From a virus, in IMG/VR virus record IMGVR_UViG_3300049479_000041, positions 1 to 20,307 of that record: DNA of 20,307 nt, one strand, 5' to 3'. Position 1 is the first letter of the stretch. The number at the start of each line of letters is the position of its first letter. The translations under genes were made by a program, and so were the position numbers. The notes under the pieces were generated by a model that did no database searches, was not told where the DNA came from, and worked only from the letters and a program-made list of their open reading frames with translations. Positions 1 through 6,756 of this stretch are shown piece after piece.

Positions 1-27
1 GTTATCTAAACAGTAGACTAAACAATG

Positions 28-39
28 ATTATTAATAAT
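28..39. promoter_or_regulatory. AT-rich leader with perfect 12-bp palindrome
   Basis: The first 61 bases hold no gene and are strongly AT-rich. They contain the perfect palindrome ATTATTAATAAT, followed by the ribosome-binding-like TAAGGA ahead of the first gene. The palindrome could be an operator or a weakly melting promoter element, but no convincing -35/-10 pair is visible. The stretch may continue upstream of the window. Confidence 0.25.
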
Positions 40-61
40 TATCTTATAAGGATCTGAATAG

Positions 62-238
62 ATGGATGACCAGGAACGATTCATATCTGAGACAGGCGAA
101 GAAGCCCACTACTGGTGGACACTGTCTGACTTTGTTGACCTGTCCCTAAAACATCCCCTTGACCAATTGCTTGCCGATATGTTACAATTAAGGATACAGC
201 GTTATGAAAAAGAAAAGGAGACCCAACCCGATAGCTAA
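62..238 (+). CDS. small acidic hypothetical phage protein (58 aa)
   Basis: This short reading frame starts at an ATG preceded by TAAGGA about ten bases upstream and ends in TAA. The product begins MDDQERFISE and is rich in acidic and aromatic residues, with a Tyr-Trp-Trp cluster near residue 17. The middle (about residues 20-50) looks helical, and the tail is charged. I do not recognise a family. It overlaps the next gene by 35 bases in another frame, which fits the compressed leader of this arm. The start codon, ribosome-binding site and position immediately ahead of two other small genes support it as real, but no function can be given. Confidence 0.6.
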   Translation: MDDQERFISETGEEAHYWWTLSDFVDLSLKHPLDQLLADMLQLRIQRYEKEKETQPDS

Positions 239-362
239 AGACCTGCGTACACCGAAGTACAGAATGCGTATTGTCCCAAACAAAAAGAAGGATTACTATC
301 GTGAGTACAGTAACATCGAACATAGAGAAGGCGAGACAGGCCCTGGCAGCAAGGAGGGCTAG
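204..362 (+). CDS. small basic phage protein (52 aa)
   Basis: The gene starts at ATG with AAGGA eight bases upstream. The product begins MKKKRRPNPIAKDLRTPKYR and is very basic. The pattern of basic residues, then NP-[IV]-AK, a Lys/Arg-rich middle and a KKKxYxR-like stretch recurs in many small podovirus proteins of unknown function; this is recalled from family pattern, not searched. The high charge would suit nucleic-acid binding, which is inference. It overlaps the gene before it by 35 bases and the Cys-rich gene after it by 62 bases, each in a different frame, so this leader is triply layered. The C-terminal part (from about residue 35) lies entirely within the overlap and becomes Gly/Glu-rich, so the ancestral protein may have been shorter. 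Confidence 0.6.
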   Translation: MKKKRRPNPIAKDLRTPKYRMRIVPNKKKDYYREYSNIEHREGETGPGSKEG

Positions 363-537
363 TGGTGTCAAAGTTATAAGACGCACGCCAGTAGAGATAT
401 GGCAGGAAGATAAGCTGTCCCTACGCAAGAGCATCAATGCCAAGTGCTTTGACTGCTGCTGCGGAGATATCGAGGAAGTAAAGGGTTGTACGGTACAAGT
501 ATGTCCATTGTGGCTTGTTAGACCAGGAGCAAAGTAA
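301..537 (+). CDS. small cysteine-rich, putative zinc-binding phage protein (78 aa)
   Basis: I chose the GTG start at 301 because AAGGA lies about nine bases upstream; an in-frame TTG at 271 lacks this. The N-terminal half is helical and basic. The C-terminal half carries the cluster KCFDCCCGDIEEVKGC followed by CPLW and an arginine. This matches a pattern common in small phage proteins (C-x2-C, Glu-Val, C-x4-C-P-L), which probably binds a metal. I know of no assigned biochemical role for the family. The stop codon overlaps the start of the primase-helicase gene (TAATG), so the two are probably translated together and the protein may assist DNA metabolism. That role is inferred only from position. 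Confidence 0.75.
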   Translation: MSTVTSNIEKARQALAARRASGVKVIRRTPVEIWQEDKLSLRKSINAKCFDCCCGDIEEVKGCTVQVCPLWLVRPGAK

Positions 538-2117
538 TGGGTAAGCAGTTAAAAGCGCATCAGCCCTGTCCTGATTGTGGTAGCTCAGACGCACTGACCT
601 ACTACGATTGGGGTAGCAGGTGCTTTAAATGTGGCAAGGCAACACGAAACAAGGTTGAAGAACCAGTGCAGATACTAACCAAAGTGAATACTAACTTGAC
701 TAGCATACATGATTTACATTATCAATCTGTCCAGGAAAGGGGACTGACTCGTGACACTTGCCTTACATATGGGATTGGCACTAAAGACAGTAGCTATTAT
801 TTTCCTTACTACTCTGGCGATAATCTGGTAGCATTCAAGAAACGTAACATTAGTGATAAACGATTCAGCATCGAGGGCGAGTGGCAGAAAGGCACTCTCT
901 TCGGGCAGCAATTGTTCACCAAAGGGGGTAAGTATGTCACAATCACAGAGGGAGAGTTTGACGCTGCGGCTGCGTATCAGATGCTGGGTTCTAAGTATCC
1001 TGTGGTTTCTGTTAGGAATGGCGCAGGCAATGCAGCACAGGATGTCAAGGCGAATTATGAGTGGCTCGACTCATTCGAGAATGTTGTCATCTGTTTTGAC
1101 AACGATGAGGCAGGCAGAAACGCTGCTAATCAGGTCGCTGAAATCATTGGAACTAAAGCCAAGATATTTAAAGGAACCTCAGATTATAAGGATGCCTGCG
1201 AATACTCACAAGCAGCAAAAGACAAAGAGTTTATAGACCAATGGTGGAAGGCTGAACGATTCACACCAGACGGTATCGTTGATGGAGCTGGTTTGTGGGA
1301 CATGGTGAACCAGCCAGTGGAGAAGGCTGATGTGTTGTACCCATTCTCTGGATTGAATGACCTGACCTATGGTATTCGCACTGGTGAGATGGTGACCATC
1401 ACTGCAGGCTCTGGCCTGGGTAAGTCACAGTTTCTGCGAGAAATTGTTTATCATATTCTAAATAGCAGCCAGGAAAACATTGGCCTATTGTTTCTCGAAG
1501 AGTCTATCAAGCGTACAGCTAAAAGCCTGATGAGTCTACACGCCAATAAGCCACTGCACCTACCAGACATCGAGGTGTCTGAGCAGGACCTGCGTGATGC
1601 GTTTGATGCTACGTTAGGCACTGGTCGTGTGTTTCTATTTGATCACTTCGGATCTACTGCAATCGATAACATCATCAGTAGGGTTAGGTTCATGGCAAAG
1701 GCGCTTGAGTGTAGGTATATCTTCCTTGACCATGTGTCTATTGTTGTGTCTGCCCAGGAGAATGGTGACGAACGAAAGGCACTGGATGAAATCATGACCA
1801 AGCTGCGAATGATTGTCCAAGAGACAGGCATTGCTTTGTTCTGTGTCTCGCATCTGAAGCGTCCTGATGGAAAGGGACACGAGGAAGGAGCAAGTACCTC
1901 TCTGTCTGCACTACGAGGCTCAGGTTCGATTGGTCAACTGTCTGACATGGTGCTAGGTCTAGAGCGTAACGGGCAGGCTGAGGACCTAAAGGAACGCCAC
2001 ACAACCAAGGTTCGAGTGCTGAAGAATCGCTTTGCTGGATTGACAGGACCTGCCTGCGGGTTGTATTACGACAGGGTTACTGGTCGCATGAGTGAGACAA
2101 TCGTGGAGGATCTATGA
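537..2117 (+). CDS. bifunctional DNA primase-helicase, T7 gp4-like (526 aa)
   Basis: This protein would unwind DNA at the replication fork as a hexameric 5'-3' helicase and make RNA primers. The N-terminal zinc ribbon has cysteines 11, 14, 29 and 32. A TOPRIM primase core follows, with the glutamate of EGEFDAA at residue 138 and CFDNDEAGR around 188-190. The C-terminal RecA-like helicase has Walker A GSGLGKS with the lysine at 296. Further motifs are LLFLEES (walker-like strand, about 320), IFLDHVS (about 395) and CVSHLKR (about 435). The length is close to the 566 residues of T7 gp4. The ATG overlaps the preceding stop and has AGGAG upstream. It opens the replication module and overlaps the next gene by four bases. 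Confidence 0.97.
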   Translation: MGKQLKAHQPCPDCGSSDALTYYDWGSRCFKCGKATRNKVEEPVQILTKVNTNLTSIHDLHYQSVQERGLTRDTCLTYGIGTKDSSYYFPYYSGDNLVAFKKRNISDKRFSIEGEWQKGTLFGQQLFTKGGKYVTITEGEFDAAAAYQMLGSKYPVVSVRNGAGNAAQDVKANYEWLDSFENVVICFDNDEAGRNAANQVAEIIGTKAKIFKGTSDYKDACEYSQAAKDKEFIDQWWKAERFTPDGIVDGAGLWDMVNQPVEKADVLYPFSGLNDLTYGIRTGEMVTITAGSGLGKSQFLREIVYHILNSSQENIGLLFLEESIKRTAKSLMSLHANKPLHLPDIEVSEQDLRDAFDATLGTGRVFLFDHFGSTAIDNIISRVRFMAKALECRYIFLDHVSIVVSAQENGDERKALDEIMTKLRMIVQETGIALFCVSHLKRPDGKGHEEGASTSLSALRGSGSIGQLSDMVLGLERNGQAEDLKERHTTKVRVLKNRFAGLTGPACGLYYDRVTGRMSETIVEDL

Positions 2118-2401
2118 ATCTTGAAATCGAAGCCTACGAAGGAGAACTCCGTAAACTACGCCAAGCACTAGCGCAACCGGAACAAGAGCCTGTGGGGTAT
2201 GTAACCATTGAGAACATTTCTAGTTGGACACAAGTTCCCTCAATAAAGTGGTTCAAAAAACCTACTGAAGGACCACTCTACACCGCACCACCAAAGCGTG
2301 AATGGGTTGGGCTGACGGATGAAGATGTTGTTACTGTGAAGAATGAATTTAACCGTGGTGCATTGTGGGCAGAGCAAGTGCTGAAGGAGAAGAACACATG
2401 A
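2114..2401 (+). CDS. hypothetical protein with PLYTAPP...WVGLTDEDV motif (95 aa)
   Basis: The gene starts at an ATGA overlap with the helicase stop and has GGAGG six bases upstream. It ends in another ATGA overlap with the methyltransferase. The N-terminus is a short Glu/Leu/Arg helix ending in QALAQPEQEPVGYV. The middle carries GPLYTAPPKR, and the C-terminal part is WVGLTDEDV followed by a helix. I associate this modular pattern with small phage and prophage proteins from Burkholderiales, where the segments are shuffled and repeated; this is from memory, not a search. Function is unknown. Its presence suggests gene exchange with phages of such hosts. Confidence 0.7.
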   Translation: MNLEIEAYEGELRKLRQALAQPEQEPVGYVTIENISSWTQVPSIKWFKKPTEGPLYTAPPKREWVGLTDEDVVTVKNEFNRGALWAEQVLKEKNT

Positions 2402-3027
2402 GTCATCCTGACCAAGCCTTTGGTGATAAGACTTACTCGCAGTTTGGAGAAGACTTAATACTACTGAATGTGTTTCACAAGCTAGGTATTGAGAAAGGCA
2501 GATACTTTGATGTAGGCGCACACAATCCCTGGAACATCAGCAACACTGCGCTACTGTACGAGCGTGGATGGAGAGGCGTATGCGTTGAAGCTAACCCTAA
2601 TCAGATTGGTGGCTTCGAGTTGGCTAGGCCAGAGGATAACATCCTGAATGTTGGTGTTGGCTGCTCAATTGGTACGATGCCTTTCTACATGATTGATGAC
2701 TACTCAGGTAGGAATACTTTTGATAAGAATAAAGCTGAGAAGTTTGTCTCTGACTATCCTTGGTTCAAGATTCAAGAGGTTAGGGAAATCCCTATGGTGA
2801 CAATCGATAGTTTGTTTAAGAGTTTATATGTGCCTGACTTATTGTGTATCGACATCGAAGGCTACGACTACCCAGTGCTTATGAGTATGGAAGCAAGGCC
2901 AAAGGTAATCTGTGCAGAGAATGAGGGACAGATACAAGACTTTGATGACTTGCTAAAAGGCATGGGATATGATAAAATATTTAATACCGTAGCAAATGGA
3001 ATCTACATTCATGCGACTAGCACTTGA
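2398..3027 (+). CDS. FkbM-family SAM-dependent methyltransferase (209 aa)
   Basis: This is a Rossmann-fold methyltransferase of the FkbM type. The SAM-binding motif I is YFDVGAHNP at residues 37-44. The acidic residue that holds the ribose lies in GVCVEANP at 60-67. The family-typical VTIDSLF (134-140) is followed by LLCIDIEGYDYPVL at 148-161. FkbM enzymes usually O-methylate sugars or small metabolites, and bacterial members often act on surface polysaccharides; the substrate here cannot be read. I chose ATG 2398 because AAGGAG precedes it and it overlaps the upstream stop as ATGA. The end overlaps the polymerase gene by 17 bases. A methyltransferase between helicase and polymerase genes is not part of a standard T7-like replication set. 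Confidence 0.9.
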   Translation: MSHPDQAFGDKTYSQFGEDLILLNVFHKLGIEKGRYFDVGAHNPWNISNTALLYERGWRGVCVEANPNQIGGFELARPEDNILNVGVGCSIGTMPFYMIDDYSGRNTFDKNKAEKFVSDYPWFKIQEVREIPMVTIDSLFKSLYVPDLLCIDIEGYDYPVLMSMEARPKVICAENEGQIQDFDDLLKGMGYDKIFNTVANGIYIHATST

Positions 3028-4651
3028 CATTGAAACGAACACAGCCCATGACAAGATATGGGTTTGCTGTACCTATGACATTGACACCAAAGAAGTAAGG
3101 ACATGGACAAGCGCACAAGACTTCAATCAATTCATTCAGAAAGCAAAGTTACTGATAGCACACAACGGGATATGCTTCGACTTTCCAGTGCTGAACAGAG
3201 TCTGGAAGACTACGATCAAGCTGAACCAAGTGCAGGATACACTGGTTATGTCAAGACTGTCAAACCCAAGCAGAGATGGGGGACACAGCCTAGCAAAACT
3301 CGCAAAGCTAGTAGGCCGAACCAAGAAGGAGTTCGCAGATTTCGAGGGCGGCCTGAGCGATGATATGATTTACTACTGCCAGGAAGATGTACGAATCTGT
3401 GGTGATTTGTATCTCTATCTGCAGCAGGAGCTAAAAGGTTTCTCTGAGCAGTCGATTGAGTTAGAGCACAAGGTTCAAGCTATCATTGCTAGGCAGGAGC
3501 GCCACGGCTTTAAACTAGATACTGTGAAAGCTCAGTGCTTGCTTGGCAGGTGGAAGCGTAGGTTGTCAGATATAGAGGAGGAGTTACAAAAAGTATTCCC
3601 GCCCATTGTCACTCAAAGATTTAGCGAGAAGACAGGCAAGCAGTTGAAGGACGATGTGGAAGTATTCAACCCTGGCTCAAGGCAGCAGATTGCTAAAAGG
3701 CTGATGGACCTGGGATGGAAGCCTACTAAACACACTGAGAAAGGAGCAGTGATAGTCGATGAAGCAGTCCTGGATGGAGTTGATATACCAGAAGCAAAGC
3801 TCATTGCCGAGTACTTATTGCTTCAGAAACGGGTGGCTCAGGTTGAGTCATGGCTTGAGTTTGTATCTGACGAACACAGGGTTCACGGTAAGGTCATCAC
3901 CAACGGGGCAGTCACAGGAAGGATGACACACCACAGTCCCAACATGGCACAGGTTCCTAGTAGCTCCAGTCCCTGGGGTGTCGAATGTCGTGATTGCTGG
4001 ACAGTAGATGAGGGTAAGACTTTAGTTGGCGCTGATGCAGCTAGTCTTGAATTGCGTATGCTTGCACATTACATGAAGGATGAACAGTATGCTAGAGAAA
4101 TCATTGAAGGTGATATCCACACCAAAAACCAGACTGCGGCAGGTCTTCAGACTAGAGCGCAAGCAAAGACATTTATCTACGCTTTACTATACGGGGCAGG
4201 ACCTACCAAGATCGGGAAGATTGTTGGTGGTTCGGCGAAGGAAGGACAGGAACTCATCAGTAATTTTCTTCGGAACACGCCAGCTCTCAAACATCTTAGA
4301 GAAAAGATTGAACGCTTATCAGAAAAAGGGACGCTTCCAGGTCTTGACGGTAGGCAATTACAAGTTCGCTCCGCACACGCAGCACTTAACACGTTACTCC
4401 AGAGTGCTGGTGCGATAGTGATGAAGCAGGGATTAGTATTGTTGGACAGTAAACTGAGGAAGTTTGCACCAAGCGCACAATTCGTAGCTAACGTACACGA
4501 TGAGTGGCAAATCGAATGTGATGAGGCTGATGCAGATTTAGTAGGAGAGCTAGCAGTTAGTAGTATTAAGGAAGCAGGACAGGTGTTGGGTCTACGCTGC
4601 CCATTAGATGGTGAATACAAGAAAGGGAAAACATGGGCAAACACCCACTAG
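3011..4651 (+). CDS. family A DNA polymerase with 3'-5' exonuclease domain (546 aa)
   Basis: This is the replicative DNA polymerase. The proofreading domain shows Exo I LALDIETN (residues 3-10), Exo II AHNGICFDFP near 50 and Exo III YYCQEDVRI near 120. The polymerase domain shows motif A with the catalytic aspartate at 342 in VGADAASLELR. Motif B is RAQAKTFIYALLYG, with Arg382, Lys386 and Tyr390, the tyrosine form as in T7. Motif C is VHDEW with Asp497. At 546 residues it is much shorter than T7 gp5 (704), and I see no room for the thioredoxin-binding insertion. I chose ATG 3011 because the product then starts right at the conserved exonuclease strand. An ATG at 2996 would add five residues, and ribosome-binding sites are weak for both. 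It overlaps the genes on both sides. Confidence 0.96.
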   Translation: MRLALDIETNTAHDKIWVCCTYDIDTKEVRTWTSAQDFNQFIQKAKLLIAHNGICFDFPVLNRVWKTTIKLNQVQDTLVMSRLSNPSRDGGHSLAKLAKLVGRTKKEFADFEGGLSDDMIYYCQEDVRICGDLYLYLQQELKGFSEQSIELEHKVQAIIARQERHGFKLDTVKAQCLLGRWKRRLSDIEEELQKVFPPIVTQRFSEKTGKQLKDDVEVFNPGSRQQIAKRLMDLGWKPTKHTEKGAVIVDEAVLDGVDIPEAKLIAEYLLLQKRVAQVESWLEFVSDEHRVHGKVITNGAVTGRMTHHSPNMAQVPSSSSPWGVECRDCWTVDEGKTLVGADAASLELRMLAHYMKDEQYAREIIEGDIHTKNQTAAGLQTRAQAKTFIYALLYGAGPTKIGKIVGGSAKEGQELISNFLRNTPALKHLREKIERLSEKGTLPGLDGRQLQVRSAHAALNTLLQSAGAIVMKQGLVLLDSKLRKFAPSAQFVANVHDEWQIECDEADADLVGELAVSSIKEAGQVLGLRCPLDGEYKKGKTWANTH

Positions 4652-4842
4652 ATAAGGACGATGAGTTCTGGACAGATATGGAGGATGTTGTATTTCTGTG
4701 TATTAAGAAGGACAGAACAGTCAGCATGAAGACTAGCGTTACTGATATGGAAGATTTGAAATCTATCTTCAGTACTGCCTTTATGATGGCCCTGTTTCAC
4801 GATATGAAATCATCACCTAAAGACGTTGACAAACTTCACTAG
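4633..4842 (+). CDS. small hypothetical protein (69 aa)
   Basis: The gene starts at ATG with AAAGGG upstream, inside the last codons of the polymerase gene, and ends at TAG. The product is acidic at the N-terminus (DKDDEFW), with a predicted strand FLCIKKDRTV and a helix MEDLKSIFSTAFMMALFHDM. I do not recognise a family. Its position directly after the polymerase suggests a role in DNA metabolism, but only by position. Its last codons contain the -35 element of the promoter that follows. Confidence 0.6.
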   Translation: MGKHPLDKDDEFWTDMEDVVFLCIKKDRTVSMKTSVTDMEDLKSIFSTAFMMALFHDMKSSPKDVDKLH

Positions 4843-4853
4843 TGTGATATAAT
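4826..4853 (+). promoter_or_regulatory. consensus sigma70-type promoter with extended -10
   Basis: TTGACA at 4826-4831 and TATAAT at 4848-4853 are separated by 16 bases. TGA directly before the -10 gives the extended -10 pattern TGn. All twelve hexamer positions match the bacterial sigma70 consensus. The -10 lies in the intergenic gap, so coding constraint does not explain it. Transcription would start near 4860, about 25 bases before the ssDNA-binding protein gene, which has a strong AAGGAG site. This would let host RNA polymerase strongly express the ssDNA-binding protein and downstream genes. Confidence 0.85.
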
Positions 4854-4884
4854 ATTAAGGTAGTCATTTAAAAAGGAGAAGTAA

Positions 4885-5292
4885 ATGGAGTTGAAACCGC
4901 TTAAAGTACAGGCAGAGATTATGTGGGCTTTCCTTGATACGCCTAACCAGCTATCAGGTAAGTATCAGGTAGACCTCTGTAACCTTACCAAAGGCGCTAT
5001 TGATGCACTGAAGTCTATGGGCGTTGAAGTACGCAGCCGTGCTGATCAGCCTGAGAAGGGTACATACATTACCGCTAAGTCTGTCAACTATCCTATCAAG
5101 ACGGAAGACAGTAACGGTAACCCTATCGCTGCCAAAGTAGGCAACGGTAGTAAGGGCATTGCACTACTCAAGCCTTATGAGTATACATTCAAAGGCAAGA
5201 AGGGTGTTGGTGTTGGTATCAATAAACTGGTGGTGACTGACCTCGTGGTGTACGAGGGCGAAGCTGTCGCTGCCACTGACGATGTACTGTAA
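4885..5292 (+). CDS. ssDNA-binding protein, T7 gp2.5-like (135 aa)
   Basis: The product resembles the small single-stranded DNA-binding proteins of podoviruses that coat ssDNA at the fork. Recognisable stretches are GKYQVDLCNL (about 25-34), then ITAKSVNYPI and a KVGNGSKGIALLKPYEY segment. The closing part is GVGINKLVVTDLVVYE near the C-terminus. It is rich in beta strands, as expected of an OB fold. The C-terminus is short and mildly acidic (ATDDVL) and lacks the terminal phenylalanine of T7 gp2.5, so partner contacts may differ. The start has AAAAAGGAG upstream and lies just behind a consensus promoter, which suits a protein needed in large amounts. Confidence 0.85.
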   Translation: MELKPLKVQAEIMWAFLDTPNQLSGKYQVDLCNLTKGAIDALKSMGVEVRSRADQPEKGTYITAKSVNYPIKTEDSNGNPIAAKVGNGSKGIALLKPYEYTFKGKKGVGVGINKLVVTDLVVYEGEAVAATDDVL

Positions 5293-5302
5293 AGGAGATA
5301 GT

Positions 5303-5533
5303 ATGGCTACTGCAAAGAAGAAAGCAACTGCGGCTAAACTTGCGTTTAATGTTTCGCCTATTGAGTCCTCGTTTGAGGTCGCTATTCCTGGCACTAGTGC
5401 GTTTGGGTGGGACGAGACATTCCGTTTCTCTGTCGGAGCAGACGGTACTGTGACCATCAACGATAACGAGTTTAGCAGCAAGAAGCAAGCTGCTCAGGCT
5501 CTTGAAGCGATGTCTGCATTTCTGAAGAAGTAA
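5303..5533 (+). CDS. small hypothetical protein with Lys/Ala-rich N-terminus (76 aa)
   Basis: I chose ATG 5303 because AAAGGAG precedes it at good spacing; an in-frame upstream start has none. The product begins MATAKKKATAAK, a flexible basic segment. A compact, probably beta-rich part follows (FNVSPIESSFEVAIPG, then DGTVTINDNEF), and it closes with a helix ending in FLKK. I do not recognise the family. It sits between the ssDNA-binding protein and exonuclease genes with a ten-base gap before it and a TAATG junction after it. It is probably transcribed with both, and nucleic-acid binding is possible but unproven. Confidence 0.65.
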   Translation: MATAKKKATAAKLAFNVSPIESSFEVAIPGTSAFGWDETFRFSVGADGTVTINDNEFSSKKQAAQALEAMSAFLKK

Positions 5534-6237
5534 TGTTCGCACTTATCGATGCCGATATTGTTTGCTACCGAATCGGATTTGCTTCTGAGGAAGTTAGCGA
5601 CAGAATCTGTGTGGCTCGATGTGCGGAGTTTATGGAAGAGCTGGTGATGAAGCCTTGGGTAGGTGACTACCAGGGTTATCTCACTGGCTCTGACAACTTT
5701 CGTAAAGATGTAGCAGTAACAGTCCCATACAAAGGCAACAGAGTCGGAACCAAGCCTAAACACTATGACCTAATCAGAGAATATTTAGAGAAGGCTTGGG
5801 GATGTATTGTTGTGCAGGGCCAGGAAGCTGATGATGCAATAGGTATCAGAGCTTACGAGTTTGAAGATGTTGAAGACTACGTTATTATGTCTATCGATAA
5901 AGACCTTGACATGATTCACGGCTGGCATTATAACTTTGTGAAGGACAACAAGTATTTAATTGATGACGAACAGGCTATCAGGAATTTCTATACGCAGATT
6001 CTTACTGGCGATAGGGTTGATAATGTTGTTGGTCTGAAAGGCGTTGGTCCAAAGAAGGCTGCAAAGATTCTTGAGGACTGCACCACAGAGCAAGAGTTAT
6101 ACGATGCAGTTCTGAAGGCTTACGATAACGATGAGAAACGAGTACTAGAGAACGGACAACTTCTATGGATACGAAGAAAAGAAAATCAGATTTGGTCTCC
6201 AGCCCTATTCAGTACATCCAATGGGTTGACGCAGTAG
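5533..6237 (+). CDS. 5'-3' exonuclease, PIN/FEN-like (234 aa)
   Basis: This is a phage 5'-3' exonuclease of the FEN superfamily, the counterpart of T7 gp6, which degrades host DNA and removes RNA primers. The N-terminus carries the metal-binding strand FALIDADIVCYR (Asp6, Asp8). The middle has VPYKGNR followed by KPKHYDLIREYL, then QEADDAIGIRAYE and the motif SIDKDLDMIHGWHYN. The helix-hairpin-helix region TGDRVDNVVGLKGVGPKKAAKIL lies around 155-180 and binds DNA. The ATG overlaps the preceding stop. The last 73 bases overlap the next gene. The tail after about residue 215 is basic and probably flexible. Confidence 0.94.
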   Translation: MFALIDADIVCYRIGFASEEVSDRICVARCAEFMEELVMKPWVGDYQGYLTGSDNFRKDVAVTVPYKGNRVGTKPKHYDLIREYLEKAWGCIVVQGQEADDAIGIRAYEFEDVEDYVIMSIDKDLDMIHGWHYNFVKDNKYLIDDEQAIRNFYTQILTGDRVDNVVGLKGVGPKKAAKILEDCTTEQELYDAVLKAYDNDEKRVLENGQLLWIRRKENQIWSPALFSTSNGLTQ

Positions 6238-6506
6238 CGGATGTGGAGTGGCAGGAAAATGTCAAAGCTGAAGTTCACCTTTGTCACACTATCGGATGGA
6301 TTGTTGATGAAACAGATGATGCTTTATGTATCGCTAGCACAGTCAGTATGGACAGTAGCAATGCCCGTATGCATATCCCTAAGCAGTGGATTAAAGTAAG
6401 AAAGGAAGTTATCTTTGAAACCGAGCAGCGCCAAGTCCAAAGGAAGACACCTTCAAAAGTGGGTAAGAGATCTAATACTTGCCAAGTTCGACCTGGAGCA
6501 CGATGA
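6165..6506 (+). CDS. hypothetical phage protein with GWIVxETDDALCIAS motif (113 aa)
   Basis: The gene starts inside the exonuclease gene in a different frame. After a basic leader (MDTKKRKSDL) come VDAVADVEW, then HLCHTIGWIVDETDDALCIA and finally MHIPKQWIKVRKEV. This order of motifs recurs in small podovirus proteins encoded beside nucleases, and I know of no assigned function. The usual family end would be near KEV at about residue 80. The last roughly 30 residues are basic and are encoded entirely within the overlap with the nuclease gene. No strong ribosome-binding site is visible, so translation may depend on the upstream ribosomes. Confidence 0.75.
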   Translation: MDTKKRKSDLVSSPIQYIQWVDAVADVEWQENVKAEVHLCHTIGWIVDETDDALCIASTVSMDSSNARMHIPKQWIKVRKEVIFETEQRQVQRKTPSKVGKRSNTCQVRPGAR

Positions 6507-6756
6507 TGTACGCTCAGTTAGTATGGGCGTGTCGGGAGAAGACCTGCTACTTAGTCCAGCAGCCAGACGGAAGCTACCAATCAGTTTGGAATGCAAGTCC
6601 AGAGCAGCTATCTCAGTATACGGTTATTACGAACAAGCAAAGACAAATGCAGGAGGACACGAACCTGTCGTTGTTATTAAACAGAATCGGTCCAGCCCTC
6701 TTGTAGTTGTTGATGCTGAATACTTTTTTGACTTACTAAGGAGCAAGCATGAGTAA
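6415..6756 (+). CDS. PD-(D/E)XK nuclease, putative Holliday junction resolvase (113 aa)
   Basis: The start is a TTG chosen because AAGGAAG lies six bases upstream. The product opens with a basic segment SKGRHLQKWVRDL. DDVRSVSMGVSGEDLLLSPAAR follows, with Glu42 and Asp43, then LPISLECK with Glu59 and Lys61, which is the ExK half of a PD-(D/E)XK active site. VYGYYEQA contributes a conserved glutamine at about 75. This family replaces T7 endonuclease I in many marine and freshwater podoviruses, so a junction-resolving or debranching role is likely; that is inference from the family. It overlaps the previous gene by 92 bases and the next by eight. Confidence 0.85.
   Translation: MKPSSAKSKGRHLQKWVRDLILAKFDLEHDDVRSVSMGVSGEDLLLSPAARRKLPISLECKSRAAISVYGYYEQAKTNAGGHEPVVVIKQNRSSPLVVVDAEYFFDLLRSKHE

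Noticed and set aside
4177-4644. 155-codon open frame opposite the DNA polymerase
   Set aside because: It is antisense to well-conserved polymerase motifs, lacks a recognisable product and fits a shadow frame.
5906-5934. TTGACA-N17-TATAAC (11 of 12) on the + strand
   Set aside because: It falls on the conserved exonuclease motif DLDMIHGWHYN, so coding constraint explains both hexamers. It also shows that such matches can arise by chance here.
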